A stretch of 64,000 nt of DNA, taken from Streptomyces avermitilis MA-4680 = NBRC 14893 (GTDB lineage: Bacteria > Actinomycetota > Actinomycetes > Streptomycetales > Streptomycetaceae). The DNA is taken from contig NC_003155.5 in assembly GCF_000009765.2 (NCBI RefSeq), forward strand, positions 4,526,001-4,590,000, written 5' to 3'. The translations under genes were made by a program, and so were the position numbers. Positions 23,001-32,251 of the stretch are shown here, in pieces. The notes below the pieces were generated by a model. That model did not search any database and was not told the DNA's origin. It saw only the letters and a program-made list of their open reading frames with translations. Position 1 is the stretch's first letter. Every line of letters begins with the position of its first letter.

Positions 23001-25811
23001 TCACGGCTTCAGTACCAGCGAGTCGCTCGTGCTCCCGTCGACCGCCTTCTCGGAGAAGGCCCACGGCAGCAGCTCGCCCTTGGCCCACTTGTCCGTCTGG
23101 TCGGTGTAGTGGGCGCTGAAGGCGTGTCCCGAGGCGCCGGACAGGTTGATCCACTTGGACTTGTCGAGGTCCCCGAGGTTGACCACCATGCGCATGGACG
23201 GCACCCAGACGACGCCGTAGCCGCCCGCCGCGTTCCAGCCGGACGCGTTGACCGTCGCCTCGCCGCCGCTGAGCTTCCAGGGGCCGCGGTTGAGCACGTA
23301 CTTCACGACGTCCGGACCTTCGGTGCCGAGGGTCTGGTTCTTCAGGAACAGGCGGTGCAGCCGGCCCCAGCTCCAGGTGTCCATGTTCTTGCCGAGCTTG
23401 GCGGTCAGCTCCCAGCGGGCGTCCTTCATCGCCCGTGCGAACAGCTCGTCACGCGTGTCGGTCGCCTCGTCGGTGCGCGACTTGGGCGACGTCCACCAGT
23501 CGTTGTTCTCGTCGTCCATGAGGGAGCGGACCACCTCGAACCAGCGGTCTCCGCCGTCCGGCTGTGCCTGGTCCGCGTCGCGCTGGCCGCACTCGCGCAC
23601 CTTCTGGTCCTGGTCCGCGGGACCGGTGCTTTCGGCCGGATCGACGTACAGGCACTGGCCCTGGACCCGCAGCTCCTTGGGCAGCTTGTTGCCGAAGGCG
23701 AGCTTGAGGACGTTGCGCCACACCGCGTTGAAGTACGCGGCCGCCGCCGAGTCGGCGTCCTGGGTGTAGTCCCAGCCCTCGAGGAGCTTCTGCGCCTCAC
23801 GCACATGCTTGTCGGCGACATCGAGCTTGAGCAGCTTGGGCACCAGGAGCTTGGCGATCTCGCTGCTGTTGTCGAGCTGCATCTGGCGCATGTCGTCGGT
23901 CGAGATCTTGCCGCCGCCCTTGATCTTCGACTCGATGAGATCGGCGATCCGCTGGCTGCGGGAGCCGTAGCCCCAGTCCGTGGTGAGCGTGTAGGGGTAC
24001 TTGTCCTTGTCGACGACGGCCTGGTTGGCGGTGACGATGTAGCCGCGGTCCGGGTTGTACTCGTAGGGCAGCTCGTCCTGCTCGATGTAGCCGGTCCACT
24101 GGTACTTGGAGTCCCAGCCGGGCACCGGGAGCGAGCCGTCGTCACCCTTCGCGCGCGTGGGGATCTTGCCGGGCAGCTGGTAGCCGATGTTGTCCTTGTC
24201 GGCGTAGACCAGGTTCTGCGAGGGCACGTCGAAGGACGCGGCCGCCTTGCGGAACTCCGACCAGTTCGCCGCCTTGTCCAGCTCGAAAACGGCGTCCATG
24301 GAGTTGCCCGGCGCCAGGGCGGTCCACTTCAGCGCGATGCCGTAGCCGTCGCCGCGGTCGGGCGCCGCCGTGTCGACGGTGGCCTTCTTGCCGACCTTGA
24401 CGAGTTCGTCGTTGCGGTCGGACAGCAGGGGTCCGTTGTTGGTCTCGCGGACGACGATCGTCTTGCTCCTGCCGCCCGCGACCTTGATGGTCTCGTCGTG
24501 GGACGTGAACGGCAGCACCTTGTCGTCGTACAGGTAGCCGTCGCCGCTGAGCTTCTCCAGGTAGAGGTCGGTGACGTCGACCCCGGAGTTGGTCATGCCC
24601 CAGGCGATGGCCTGGTTGTGGCCGATGACCACGCCGGGCATGCCCGCGAAGGTGTAGCCGGAGACGTCGTACTGGCACTTGCTGGAGACGCTGCGGCAGT
24701 GCAGGCCCATCTGGTACCAGACCGACGGCAGCGAGGCCGACAGGTGCGGGTCGTTGGCCAGCAGCGGCTTGCCGGTGATGGTGTGGTCGCCGGAGACGAC
24801 CCAGGAGTTGGAGCCGATGCCGTTGCCGTTCACGCCGACGGCGGTGGGGACGTCGTCCAGGAGCTTGTAGAGGCCCGTCAGCTGGCTCTCCAGGGCCGAG
24901 GGGTCCGAGGCCGACGTGGAAGTCCCCGAGGCCGAGGTCGAGCCCGTGGTCCCCGAGGTCCCCGAGGTCCCCGAGGTCCCGGTCGACGTCCCCCCGGTCG
25001 TGGACTGCGTGCCCGTGGAGCCACCCTGCTCGAACGCCTTGGTGAGCTCGTTGTACTGGCCCTCCTGGACGATCGTCTTGTTACGGCTGTACGGGTAGTC
25101 CGGGTACAGGTCAGCGATCTGCTTGGGGCCCAGGCGGCTGGTCATCAGGGAGCGGTCGATCTCTTCCTGCATGTTGCCGCGCAGGTCCCAGGCCATCGCC
25201 TTGAGCCAGGAGACCGAGTCGACCGGGGTCCACTTCTGGGGCTGGTAGTCGTTGGTGAAACCAAGGGCGGCGTACTCCAGGGAGATGTCCTTGCCGTCCT
25301 TGCCCTCGAGGTAGGCATTGACTCCCTTGGCGTACGCCCGGAGGTACTTCTTCGTGGCGGCCGACAGCTTGGTGTCGTACTCCTTCTTCGCCACCCGGTC
25401 CCAGCCCAGGGTGCGCAGGAACTCGTCCTTCTTGACCTGCCCCTTGCCGAACATCTCCGACAGGCGCCCCGAGGTCATGTGGCGGCGCACGTCCATCTCG
25501 TAGAACCGGTCCTGCGCCTGGACGTAGCCCTGCGCCATGAACAGGTCCGCGTCGGACGAGGCGTAGATCTGCGGGATGCCGTAGCCGTCGCGCTTCACGT
25601 CGACCGGCCCGGCCAGGCCGTCGAGGGTGATCGAGCCCTTGGTCTGCGGGAACGAGGCGCGGACCGTACTGATGCTCCAGTACGCACCGAAGCCGATGCC
25701 TCCGATGATGGCCAGAACCAGGACGATCACGAGCAAACGGGCTTTGCGCCCCTTCTTCCTGCCGGACTTGCCGGGCTGCTCACCGGAAGAGGCGGTGGTG
25801 TTGGGGGGCAT
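23001..25811 (-). CDS. Membrane-anchored penicillin acylase-family (Ntn) hydrolase
   Basis: A 936-aa protein. An N-terminal membrane anchor (RLLVIVLVLAIIGGIGFGAYW) is at about 26-45. The alpha-subunit (DGYGIPQIYASSDADLFMAQGYVQAQDRF) is followed by a Thr/Ser/Gly linker at about 265-304. Autocleavage is predicted before Ser334 in GIG/SNSWVVSG, giving a Ser-nucleophile beta chain. Family enzymes cleave amides such as penicillins, acyl-homoserine lactones or lipopeptide acyl chains. The substrate is unknown, and the extracellular face suggests lactone or lipopeptide quenching. I used the ATG at 25809-25811, before the hydrophilic MPPNTTASSGEQ segment. Confidence 0.92.
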   Translation of the reverse strand: MPPNTTASSGEQPGKSGRKKGRKARLLVIVLVLAIIGGIGFGAYWSISTVRASFPQTKGSITLDGLAGPVDVKRDGYGIPQIYASSDADLFMAQGYVQAQDRFYEMDVRRHMTSGRLSEMFGKGQVKKDEFLRTLGWDRVAKKEYDTKLSAATKKYLRAYAKGVNAYLEGKDGKDISLEYAALGFTNDYQPQKWTPVDSVSWLKAMAWDLRGNMQEEIDRSLMTSRLGPKQIADLYPDYPYSRNKTIVQEGQYNELTKAFEQGGSTGTQSTTGGTSTGTSGTSGTSGTTGSTSASGTSTSASDPSALESQLTGLYKLLDDVPTAVGVNGNGIGSNSWVVSGDHTITGKPLLANDPHLSASLPSVWYQMGLHCRSVSSKCQYDVSGYTFAGMPGVVIGHNQAIAWGMTNSGVDVTDLYLEKLSGDGYLYDDKVLPFTSHDETIKVAGGRSKTIVVRETNNGPLLSDRNDELVKVGKKATVDTAAPDRGDGYGIALKWTALAPGNSMDAVFELDKAANWSEFRKAAASFDVPSQNLVYADKDNIGYQLPGKIPTRAKGDDGSLPVPGWDSKYQWTGYIEQDELPYEYNPDRGYIVTANQAVVDKDKYPYTLTTDWGYGSRSQRIADLIESKIKGGGKISTDDMRQMQLDNSSEIAKLLVPKLLKLDVADKHVREAQKLLEGWDYTQDADSAAAAYFNAVWRNVLKLAFGNKLPKELRVQGQCLYVDPAESTGPADQDQKVRECGQRDADQAQPDGGDRWFEVVRSLMDDENNDWWTSPKSRTDEATDTRDELFARAMKDARWELTAKLGKNMDTWSWGRLHRLFLKNQTLGTEGPDVVKYVLNRGPWKLSGGEATVNASGWNAAGGYGVVWVPSMRMVVNLGDLDKSKWINLSGASGHAFSAHYTDQTDKWAKGELLPWAFSEKAVDGSTSDSLVLKP

Positions 25812-26106
25812 CGCTGTCCTTGCTGTCCTAACGCGAGCGGCAGGCGGGGCTGTGCATTTGACTGAGCGCTGGAGCAACCATAGGCGCAGGGCCAACCGCG
25901 CCTTGACGCGGAGTCGGTAACCGAGGCGGACGGGAGTTCGATCTTGCCTCTTCGAGTGTCAAGAAAGCGTCAAGAGTTAGGTAAGGTAACGAAGTACTTG
26001 CCGTGAAGTGACCGGTAGAACCGGCCTCACGTGCTCGGATCGCATTCACATGCTCGGATCGAAGCGTTCACATCGCAGCGCTCGATTGGCGAGAAGGGAA
26101 CAGCCG
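25812..26106. promoter_or_regulatory. Divergent promoter region acylase / antiporter
   Basis: About 295 bp with an AT-richer centre. The direct repeat GTCAAGAAAGC / GTCAAGAGTTA lies near 25958-25980, just before GGTAAGGTAACGAAG. A second short repeat, TGCTCGGATCG, occurs at 26032 and 26051. These may be regulator sites. Nothing matches a known box closely enough to name. Confidence 0.45.
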
Positions 26107-27621
26107 CTGACTGTCCACCACCTCAACCAGCTCCTGCTCGTCTGCTCGCTCGTCCTGCTCATCGCGGTGGCGGCGGTTCGGATCTCGTCACGCAGCGGGC
26201 TCCCCAGCCTGCTCGTCTACCTGGGCATCGGCATCGCCATGGGCCAGGACGGGGTCGGCGACATCCACTTCAACAACGCCGAGCTGACCCAGGTCATCGG
26301 GTACGCGGCCCTGGTCGTGATCCTGACCGAGGGCGGTCTCGGCACGAAGTGGAAGGAGATCAGACCGGCGCTCCCGGCCGCCTCCTCCATGGCGTTGGCC
26401 GGCGTCGCCGTGAGCGTCGGTGTCACGGCCGCGGGCGCGCACTGGCTGATCGGTCTGGAGTGGCGGCAGGCGCTCATCATCGGGGCGGTGGTGTCCTCGA
26501 CGGACGCGGCGGCGGTCTTCTCGGTCCTGCGGAAAATCCCCCTCCCCGCGCGCGTGACGGGTGTCCTGGAGGCCGAGTCCGGCTTCAACGACGCTCCGGT
26601 GGTCATCCTCGTCGTCGCCTTCTCCACGGCCGGGCCGGTCGAGCACTGGTACGCGCTGCTCGGCGAGATAGCCCTGGAGCTGGCCATCGGCGCGGCCATC
26701 GGCATCGCGGTGGGCTGGCTCGGCTCCTGGGGCCTGCGGCACGTGGCGCTGCCCGCCTCCGGCCTCTACCCCATCGCCGTGATGGCCATCGCGGTCACCG
26801 CGTACGCGGCCGGAGCGCTCGCACACGGCAGCGGCTTCCTCGCCGTGTATCTGGCCTCCATGGTGCTCGGCAACGCCAAGCTGCCCCACTGGCCCGCCAC
26901 GCGCGGCTTCGCCGACGGACTCGGCTGGATCGCCCAGATCGGCATGTTCGTCCTGCTCGGTCTGCTGGTCACCCCGCACGACCTGGGGGACGACATCTGG
27001 CCCGCGCTCCTCATCGGCCTGGTGCTGACCATGGTCGCGCGGCCGCTGAGCGTCGTGATCAGCCTGGCGCCGTTCCGGGTGCCATGGCAGGAGCAGGTCC
27101 TGATGTCCTGGGCCGGGCTGCGCGGCGCCGTGCCCATCATCCTGGCGACGATCCCCATGGTGAACGGTGTCGAGGACAGCCGCCGCATCTTCAACATCGT
27201 CTTCGTCCTGGTCATCGCGTACACCCTCGTCCAGGGGCCGACGCTGCCCTGGCTGGCCCGGAAGCTGCACCTGGACACGTCGGCCGGCCAGGCCGCCGAC
27301 CTGGGCATCGAGTCGGCACCCCTGGAGCGGCTGCGCGGCCATCTGCTGTCCGTCGCGATCCCCGAGGGGTCGAAGATGCACGGCGTCGAGACCAACGAAC
27401 TGAGGCTGCCCGCGGGGGCCGCGGTCACCCTCGTCGTCCGGGAGGGGAAGTCGTTCGTTCCGCTGCCGACGACGGTGCTGCGCCGCGGCGACGAACTCCT
27501 GGTCGTGACCACCGACCCCGTCCGGGACGCGGCGGAGGCACGGCTGCGGGCCGTGGGCCAGGGCGGCAAGCTGGCCGGATGGCTGGGCACCGGGGCACCG
27601 GACGACCGGCCGGGGCGTTGA
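26107..27621 (+). CDS. K+/Na+-H+ antiporter with C-terminal TrkA_C domain
   Basis: A 504-aa CPA1-type antiporter with twelve or so hydrophobic segments. GVLEAESGFNDAPVVI and SSTDAAAVFSVLR are the conserved ion-site motifs. A cytoplasmic TrkA_C-like domain at about 415-490 (LRGHLLSVAIPEGSKMHGV, RRGDELLVVTTD) binds nucleotides in relatives. CTG at 26107 has AAGGGAA 7 nt upstream and gives LTVHHLNQLLL, the family start. Upstream GTG (26008) or ATG (26050) starts would add a non-conserved tail. Confidence 0.9.
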   Translation: MTVHHLNQLLLVCSLVLLIAVAAVRISSRSGLPSLLVYLGIGIAMGQDGVGDIHFNNAELTQVIGYAALVVILTEGGLGTKWKEIRPALPAASSMALAGVAVSVGVTAAGAHWLIGLEWRQALIIGAVVSSTDAAAVFSVLRKIPLPARVTGVLEAESGFNDAPVVILVVAFSTAGPVEHWYALLGEIALELAIGAAIGIAVGWLGSWGLRHVALPASGLYPIAVMAIAVTAYAAGALAHGSGFLAVYLASMVLGNAKLPHWPATRGFADGLGWIAQIGMFVLLGLLVTPHDLGDDIWPALLIGLVLTMVARPLSVVISLAPFRVPWQEQVLMSWAGLRGAVPIILATIPMVNGVEDSRRIFNIVFVLVIAYTLVQGPTLPWLARKLHLDTSAGQAADLGIESAPLERLRGHLLSVAIPEGSKMHGVETNELRLPAGAAVTLVVREGKSFVPLPTTVLRRGDELLVVTTDPVRDAAEARLRAVGQGGKLAGWLGTGAPDDRPGR

Positions 27622-27937
27622 GCGCGCGCTGGGCTTGAGCGGCCGCCCGCCTGTCGGGCAGGCCGTTACGGGCACGTTTCGCACGGTTCACACCTCCGGT
27701 AATCGGAGGCTACGGCCCCCATGGTGCCCGTTTTCACAGGTGTACCGGCAGCCGACCCCTGTACGATGAAGGCAGACCTAGATCGAACCAACTCTGCCTG
27801 ACGCAGAGCTGGCGCGACCGTATGGCGGCCGGGACACCCTCGCAGTGGGCGCCGGTATCTACCGCAGTTCCGCGCAAGAGGACAGCTCTCGGCGCCCCCG
27901 CACGGGCGCGCTACCAGGCGGCAGAAAGGCACGGGCC
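27622..27937. promoter_or_regulatory. Gap with MFS gene promoter
   Basis: A 316-bp region before the MFS gene. The stem-forming CACCTCCGGTAATCGGAGG is near 27689-27707, and the -10-like TACGAT is at 27763-27768. No gene is seen. The hairpin may end the antiporter transcript. Confidence 0.45.
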
Positions 27938-29236
27938 GTGGCATCCACGGTCACCTCCGGGACGTCGAAGACCTCGCCGCCCCCGGACTCCTCCCGCCCG
28001 GGATACGGCCGGCTGCTGCGCACCCGCGGCGCCTGGACGTTCCTGCTCCCCGGCTTCGCCGCACGCCAGCCGTTCGCGATGCTGACCATCTCCATCGTGC
28101 TCCTCGTCCAGCACACCACCGGCTCGTACGGGGCCGCCGGCGCCGTGGCGGCCGCCACCGGCGTCTCCATGGCCCTGTTCGCCCCCTACAGCGGCCGTCT
28201 CGCCGACCGCCACGGGCAGCGCGCGATCCTGCTCCCCGGTGTCCTGGTGCACACCCTGGCGGGCCTCTCCCTGACGGCGCTGGCGCTGACCGGCGCCCCC
28301 TTGTGGGCACTGTTCGCCGCCGCCGTCCCGACCGGCGCCTCGGTGCCGCAGGTCGGGCCCATGGTGCGTGCCCGGTGGGGCGTGAAGCTCCAGGACTCGC
28401 CCCTGATGACCACCGCGGCCGCCTTCGAGTCCGTCACCGACGAGCTGACCTTCGTCCTCGGCCCGCTGCTGGCCACCGCCCTGTGCACCGCCGTGAACCC
28501 GGCCGCGGGCCTGCTCACCGAGGCCACCCTGACCCTCGTCGGCGGTCTGCTGTTCGCGGCGCAGAAGAGCACCCAGCCCGCTGTCGCCCCCGACCGGCAC
28601 GCGCGCGTGGAGCACGCCTCCGCCCTGCGCGTCCCCGGAGTGCGCGTTCTGATCGTGACGTTCCTGGGCATCGGCTCGGTCTTCGGCGGCATGCAGGTGT
28701 CGCTCGCCGCGTTCTCCGAGTCGATCGGCGAGCCAGGCCTGAACGGCGTCCTGTACGGGACCTTCGCGGCCGGCAACATGCTCTCCGGCATCGTCTGCGG
28801 CGCCATCGCCTGGAAGATCGCCCCGCAGCGCCGCCTGGTCATCGGGTACGCGGCCCTCGCCCTGGCCGCCTCCGGCCTGTGGACCGCCCACTCCGTGGTC
28901 GTACTCGCCGGAATCGGCCTCCTCGTGGGCATGTGCATCGCGCCCGCCCTGATCACCGGCTACACGCTGGTCGAGGACCTGGTCCCGGCGACCGCGCGCA
29001 CCGAGGCCTTCACCTGGCTGACCGGCGCGGTCGCGCTCGGCCAGGCGGCGGCCGTCACGGTCGCCGGCCAGCTGGAGGACCGGCTGTGGGACGGCGCCGG
29101 ATTCCTGGTCCCGATGGCCGGTACGGTGCTGGCGCTCGCGACCCTCGTGTGCTTGCGTTCACGGCTCGCGCACCGGCCCGCGGGCCGCACGGTCGCACGT
29201 GGCGTCGGTCACCGAGTGCCGGTGACGGTGGACTGA
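27938..29236 (+). CDS. MFS transporter (drug exporter-like)
   Basis: A 432-aa, twelve-helix major facilitator. GRLADRHGQRAIL in the first cytoplasmic loop is the MFS motif, and paired halves (N-half from TISIVLLVQHT, C-half from VRVLIVTFLGIGSVFGG) are visible. The GTG at 27938 follows AAAGG. Substrate unknown. A longer frame starting at 27845 lacks a ribosome site. Confidence 0.88.
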   Translation: MASTVTSGTSKTSPPPDSSRPGYGRLLRTRGAWTFLLPGFAARQPFAMLTISIVLLVQHTTGSYGAAGAVAAATGVSMALFAPYSGRLADRHGQRAILLPGVLVHTLAGLSLTALALTGAPLWALFAAAVPTGASVPQVGPMVRARWGVKLQDSPLMTTAAAFESVTDELTFVLGPLLATALCTAVNPAAGLLTEATLTLVGGLLFAAQKSTQPAVAPDRHARVEHASALRVPGVRVLIVTFLGIGSVFGGMQVSLAAFSESIGEPGLNGVLYGTFAAGNMLSGIVCGAIAWKIAPQRRLVIGYAALALAASGLWTAHSVVVLAGIGLLVGMCIAPALITGYTLVEDLVPATARTEAFTWLTGAVALGQAAAVTVAGQLEDRLWDGAGFLVPMAGTVLALATLVCLRSRLAHRPAGRTVARGVGHRVPVTVD

Positions 29237-29304
29237 TCGCGGGGAATACGTCACTATGGACCGTCGTTAGCACTCACTGAGTGAGAGTGCCAGGAGGAAG
29301 ACAA

Positions 29305-29646
29305 GTGCCGACCTACCAGTACCAGTGCACCGCGTGCGGCGAGGGCCTCGAGGCGGTGCAGAAGTTCACTGACGATGCCCTGACCGAGTGCCCCAGCTGC
29401 GCCGGCCGCCTGAAGAAGGTGTTCTCCGCGGTCGGCATCGTCTTCAAGGGCTCCGGTTTCTACCGCAACGACAGCCGCGGCTCGTCCTCGAGCAGCAGCC
29501 CGGCCTCGTCCGCGAAGTCGTCGGGTTCTTCGTCGTCGTCCGACTCGAAGGCGTCGTCGGACTCGAAGTCGTCGAGCTCTACGTCCTCGTCGGACTCGAA
29601 GGCGTCGTCGACGGGATCCTCGTCGGCGGGCAGCACCGCCGCCTAA
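29305..29646 (+). CDS. FmdB-type zinc-ribbon protein with Ser-rich tail
   Basis: A 113-aa protein. Residues 1-50 are the FmdB/putative regulatory zinc ribbon with CTAC and CPSC pairs (QCTACGEGLEAVQKF and ECPSCAG), ending in VFKGSGFYRND. The remaining half is almost only Ser with Lys/Asp/Ala (SSSDSKASS). GGAGG precedes the GTG. The role is unknown; FmdB proteins are small conserved actinobacterial proteins. Confidence 0.92.
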   Translation: MPTYQYQCTACGEGLEAVQKFTDDALTECPSCAGRLKKVFSAVGIVFKGSGFYRNDSRGSSSSSSPASSAKSSGSSSSSDSKASSDSKSSSSTSSSDSKASSTGSSSAGSTAA

Positions 29647-29660
29647 GGCTTTTCTCCCGA

Positions 29661-29688
29661 GACCCTGCCGTCCTGCGACGGCGGGGTC
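29661..29688 (+). terminator. Terminator after fmdB-like gene
   Basis: GACCCTGCCGTC-CTGC-GACGGCGGGGTC has a 12-bp stem with one mismatch and is followed by TTCGGTGTTTC. Confidence 0.8.
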
Positions 29689-29721
29689 TTCGGTGTTTCG
29701 GCGCCAGCTAGGGTGCTGGTC

Positions 29722-30555
29722 ATGGCGAACGCAGAGATCGGTGTCATCGGCGGCTCGGGCTTCTACTCCTTCCTCGACGATGTGACCGAGGTCCAGATCG
29801 ACACCCCGTACGGGCCGCCCAGCGACTCCCTCTTCCTCGGCGAGATCGCCGGCCGGCGGGTCGCCTTCCTCCCCCGCCACGGCCGCGGCCACCATCTGCC
29901 GCCGCACCGCATCAACTACCGCGCCAACCTGTGGGCGCTGCGCTCCGTCGGCGCGCGCCAGGTGCTCGGACCGTGCGCGGTGGGCGGCCTGCGCGCCCAG
30001 TACGGGCCCGGCACACTCCTCGTGCCGGACCAGATGGTGGACCGTACGAAGGCCCGTGCCCAGACGTACTTCGACGGGCTGCCGCTGCCCGACGGGAGCG
30101 TGCCGAACGTCGTGCACGTCTCGCTCGCCGACCCGTACTGCCCCGTCGGCCGCAAGGCCGCGCTGGCGGCGGCGCGCGGCCGCGACTGGGAACCGGTGGA
30201 CGGCGGCACGCTGGTCGTGGTCGAGGGACCGCGGTTCTCCACCCGCGCCGAATCACTGTGGCATCAGGCGCAGGGCTGGTCCGTGGTGGGCATGACCGGG
30301 CATCCCGAGGCCGCGCTCGCCCGTGAACTGGAGCTGTGCTACACGTCGCTGACGCTGGTCACCGACCTCGACGCGGGTGCCGAGACCGGTCAGGGCGTCT
30401 CGCACGAGGACGTCCTGAAGGTGTTCGCCTCGAACGTGGACCGGCTGCGGGATGTGCTGTTCGACGCGGTGGCGGCCCTGCCGGCGAACGACGCGCGGGA
30501 CTGCCTGTGCACGACGGCGCTCGGCGGCATGGATCCGGGGTTCGAGCTGCCGTAG
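29722..30555 (+). CDS. mtnP: S-methyl-5'-thioadenosine phosphorylase
   Basis: A 277-aa purine nucleoside phosphorylase-family enzyme. IGVIGGSGFYSFLDD, the phosphate-binding LPRHGRGHHLPPHRINYRAN, VVVEGPRFSTRAES and GMTGHPEAALARELELCY are in order. It cleaves MTA into adenine and methylthioribose-1-phosphate (methionine salvage). I used the internal ATG at 29722. Confidence 0.94.
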   Translation: MANAEIGVIGGSGFYSFLDDVTEVQIDTPYGPPSDSLFLGEIAGRRVAFLPRHGRGHHLPPHRINYRANLWALRSVGARQVLGPCAVGGLRAQYGPGTLLVPDQMVDRTKARAQTYFDGLPLPDGSVPNVVHVSLADPYCPVGRKAALAAARGRDWEPVDGGTLVVVEGPRFSTRAESLWHQAQGWSVVGMTGHPEAALARELELCYTSLTLVTDLDAGAETGQGVSHEDVLKVFASNVDRLRDVLFDAVAALPANDARDCLCTTALGGMDPGFELP

Positions 30556-30617
30556 CAGGGGTTCGGGCTGCCGTAGCAGGGGGTTCGGGCGGGCGTAGCA
30601 GGGGGTTCGGGCGGGCG
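30552..30617. repeat. Three tandem units at the mtnP stop codon
   Basis: About three 21-22-bp units, GTAGCAGGGG(G)TTCGGGC plus 4-5 bases, start at the stop codon of mtnP. The first unit contains the stop codon, so the coding end has been copied downstream. Confidence 0.75.
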
Positions 30618-30637
30618 GAACTTCCCGTTCGGGTGAG

Positions 30638-30654
30638 CGAGTTGTCCACAACTC
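30638..30654. promoter_or_regulatory. Palindrome with a DnaA-box sequence
   Basis: CGAGTTGTCCACAACTCG contains TTGTCCACA, identical to the Streptomyces DnaA-box consensus, embedded in an inverted repeat. A single box here is not an origin. It might titrate DnaA or act as an operator for the gene downstream. Confidence 0.4.
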
Positions 30655-30742
30655 GTCGGTAGTCCACGGGCTCCGGCAGGATCCGCCGCGAAGCCTCATC
30701 GTGGGATCGCAAGCCGATCTCTCGTCGCAGGTGGTGGTCACC

Positions 30743-31315
30743 ATGGCTCAGCCCTTCTCGCACACCCACTTCTCCCCCGTCTCCCGCCCGCCCGGCACAC
30801 AAGCGCCTCCGACCTGTGAGGTGCCGCACTTCGCTCCCCTGCGGGTGCGCGGCGGGCGGTACCGACTGCGCCGTCTCGCGCGGCACCGGCAGCGCGCCGT
30901 GGCCGCGGGACTGGCGGTCACGGCGGCCGCGCTGGTGGCGGCGGGCCCGCAGGACCCGGGACGGTCGCGCGGACACCCGGACCCGGGCCCGCCCGCTCAC
31001 GCGGCCTCGGAGGCGGACCCCGTACGGCGGGGGCGCACGGTCCGGACGGTCACGGCACCGGTGCGGATCGCGGACGCGGCCACCGTGCGGCTCCTGCGGC
31101 CCGGCGACCGGATCGACGTGGTCGCGGCGGACAGCGGCGGTGAGACCCGGGTGGTGGCGACCGCGGCCCGCGTGACCGAGGTGCCGGACACCGGCGAGGG
31201 CATGGCCGAGAGCGGCGCCCTGGTCGTCCTCTCCGTACCCCGGGCAACGGCGGCGCGACTGGCCGGAGCGAGCACGACCTCACGGCTGGCGGTGACCCTG
31301 TGCCGAACCTGCTGA
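30743..31315 (+). CDS. Membrane protein with CpaB/RcpC-like (SAF) domain
   Basis: A 190-aa protein. A short hydrophobic stretch (AVAAGLAVTAAALVAAG) is near residues 55-72. The C-terminal half looks like an SAF/RcpC (Flp pilus assembly CpaB) domain: GDRIDVVAADS, ARVTEVP and ALVVLSVPRATAARLAG. Such domains occur in pilus-assembly proteins. No tad/flp genes are next to it, so the role is unknown. I used the ATG at 30743. Confidence 0.72.
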   Translation: MAQPFSHTHFSPVSRPPGTQAPPTCEVPHFAPLRVRGGRYRLRRLARHRQRAVAAGLAVTAAALVAAGPQDPGRSRGHPDPGPPAHAASEADPVRRGRTVRTVTAPVRIADAATVRLLRPGDRIDVVAADSGGETRVVATAARVTEVPDTGEGMAESGALVVLSVPRATAARLAGASTTSRLAVTLCRTC

Positions 31316-31441
31316 AAGGCCTCGCCGTCCGGGTATCAGGTTCCTTCTCGGTGTCACCCGATTGGACAGACGCGGGACTCCCTGACGTAGGTTGCGGAGC
31401 TGTTTGTTCCACAACTTGTGCAGGCGTAGAGGGGCCCTCTG

Positions 31442-31918
31442 GTGAGCGAGAAGAAGGAGACGGGCGTCCTGGCGGGCTTCAAGGCCTTCCTGATGCGCGG
31501 AAACGTCGTCGACCTGGCAGTGGCGGTGGTCATCGGCGCCGCCTTCACCAACATCGTCAACTCGGTGGTGAAGGGGATCATCAACCCCCTGGTGGGCGCG
31601 TTCGGCACGAAGGACCTCGACAAGTACAGCTCGTGCTTCAGGGCCCCCTGCCAGGTGGCGAAGGACGGCACGGTCACCAAGGGCATACCGATCATGTGGG
31701 GCACGGTGCTCAGCTCGACGCTCAGCTTCGTGATCACCGCGGCCGTCGTCTACTTCCTGATGGTCCTGCCGATGTCCAAGTACCTGGCCCGCATGGAGGC
31801 CCGTCGCAAGGCGAAGGCGGGCATGCAGGAGGTGATCGAGGTGACCGAGCTGCAAGTACTCAAGGAGATACGCGACGCCCTGGTGGCCCAGCGCGGGCCC
31901 GGACACAGCCAGGACTGA
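31442..31918 (+). CDS. mscL: Large-conductance mechanosensitive channel MscL
   Basis: A 158-aa protein. GFKAFLMRGNVVDLAVAVVIGAAFTNIV is the first pore helix with its N-terminal amphipathic segment, and FVITAAVVYFLMVLPM is the second. The charged C-terminal bundle is longer than in E. coli. Opens on membrane tension to release solutes. GTG at 31442 with GAGGGG upstream. Confidence 0.95.
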   Translation: MSEKKETGVLAGFKAFLMRGNVVDLAVAVVIGAAFTNIVNSVVKGIINPLVGAFGTKDLDKYSSCFRAPCQVAKDGTVTKGIPIMWGTVLSSTLSFVITAAVVYFLMVLPMSKYLARMEARRKAKAGMQEVIEVTELQVLKEIRDALVAQRGPGHSQD

Positions 31919-31973
31919 CGAGGAGAATCCGGGCCGGCGCCAAGGCCAGGGCCCGGGGAGTGCGGGCCCGCGC

Positions 31974-32150
31974 TCAGATGTGGTGGGGCGGCTTCTCGTC
32001 GAGGAAGCGCTTCAGGTCGGCCGCGCTGTCGCTGTCGACGCCGGGCCGCTCGCCCCACCCACGGTCCGTGTCGTCCGAGGACTGCTGGCTCAGCGGGTCG
32101 TCGAAGATCAGCGCGGCCTTGGGGACACTGGGTTCGGGGGCGGTAGTCAT
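31974..32150 (-). CDS. 58-aa small hydrophilic protein
   Basis: A short gene, MTTAPEPSVPKAALIFDDPL at the start and SAADLKRFLDEKPPHHI at the end, with a strong ribosome site (TGGAGG, 5 nt before ATG). It lies convergent to mscL. The acidic, Ser/Asp-rich sequence has no recognised domain. Codon position bias and the RBS support it being real. Confidence 0.75.
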   Translation of the reverse strand: MTTAPEPSVPKAALIFDDPLSQQSSDDTDRGWGERPGVDSDSAADLKRFLDEKPPHHI

Positions 32151-32251
32151 GCCTCCAGAGTACGGGGCCGGACGTCAGCCGGTGCCGGAGCGCCCGGCGA
32201 TCGGCGGGGCACACGCCGACTTCCCGGCGTCCTTCTGCTGTGCTTGGCCCC

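Noticed and set aside
30638..30654. Replication origin at the DnaA-box palindrome
   Set aside because: Only one box, no cluster of boxes and no dnaA/dnaN nearby.
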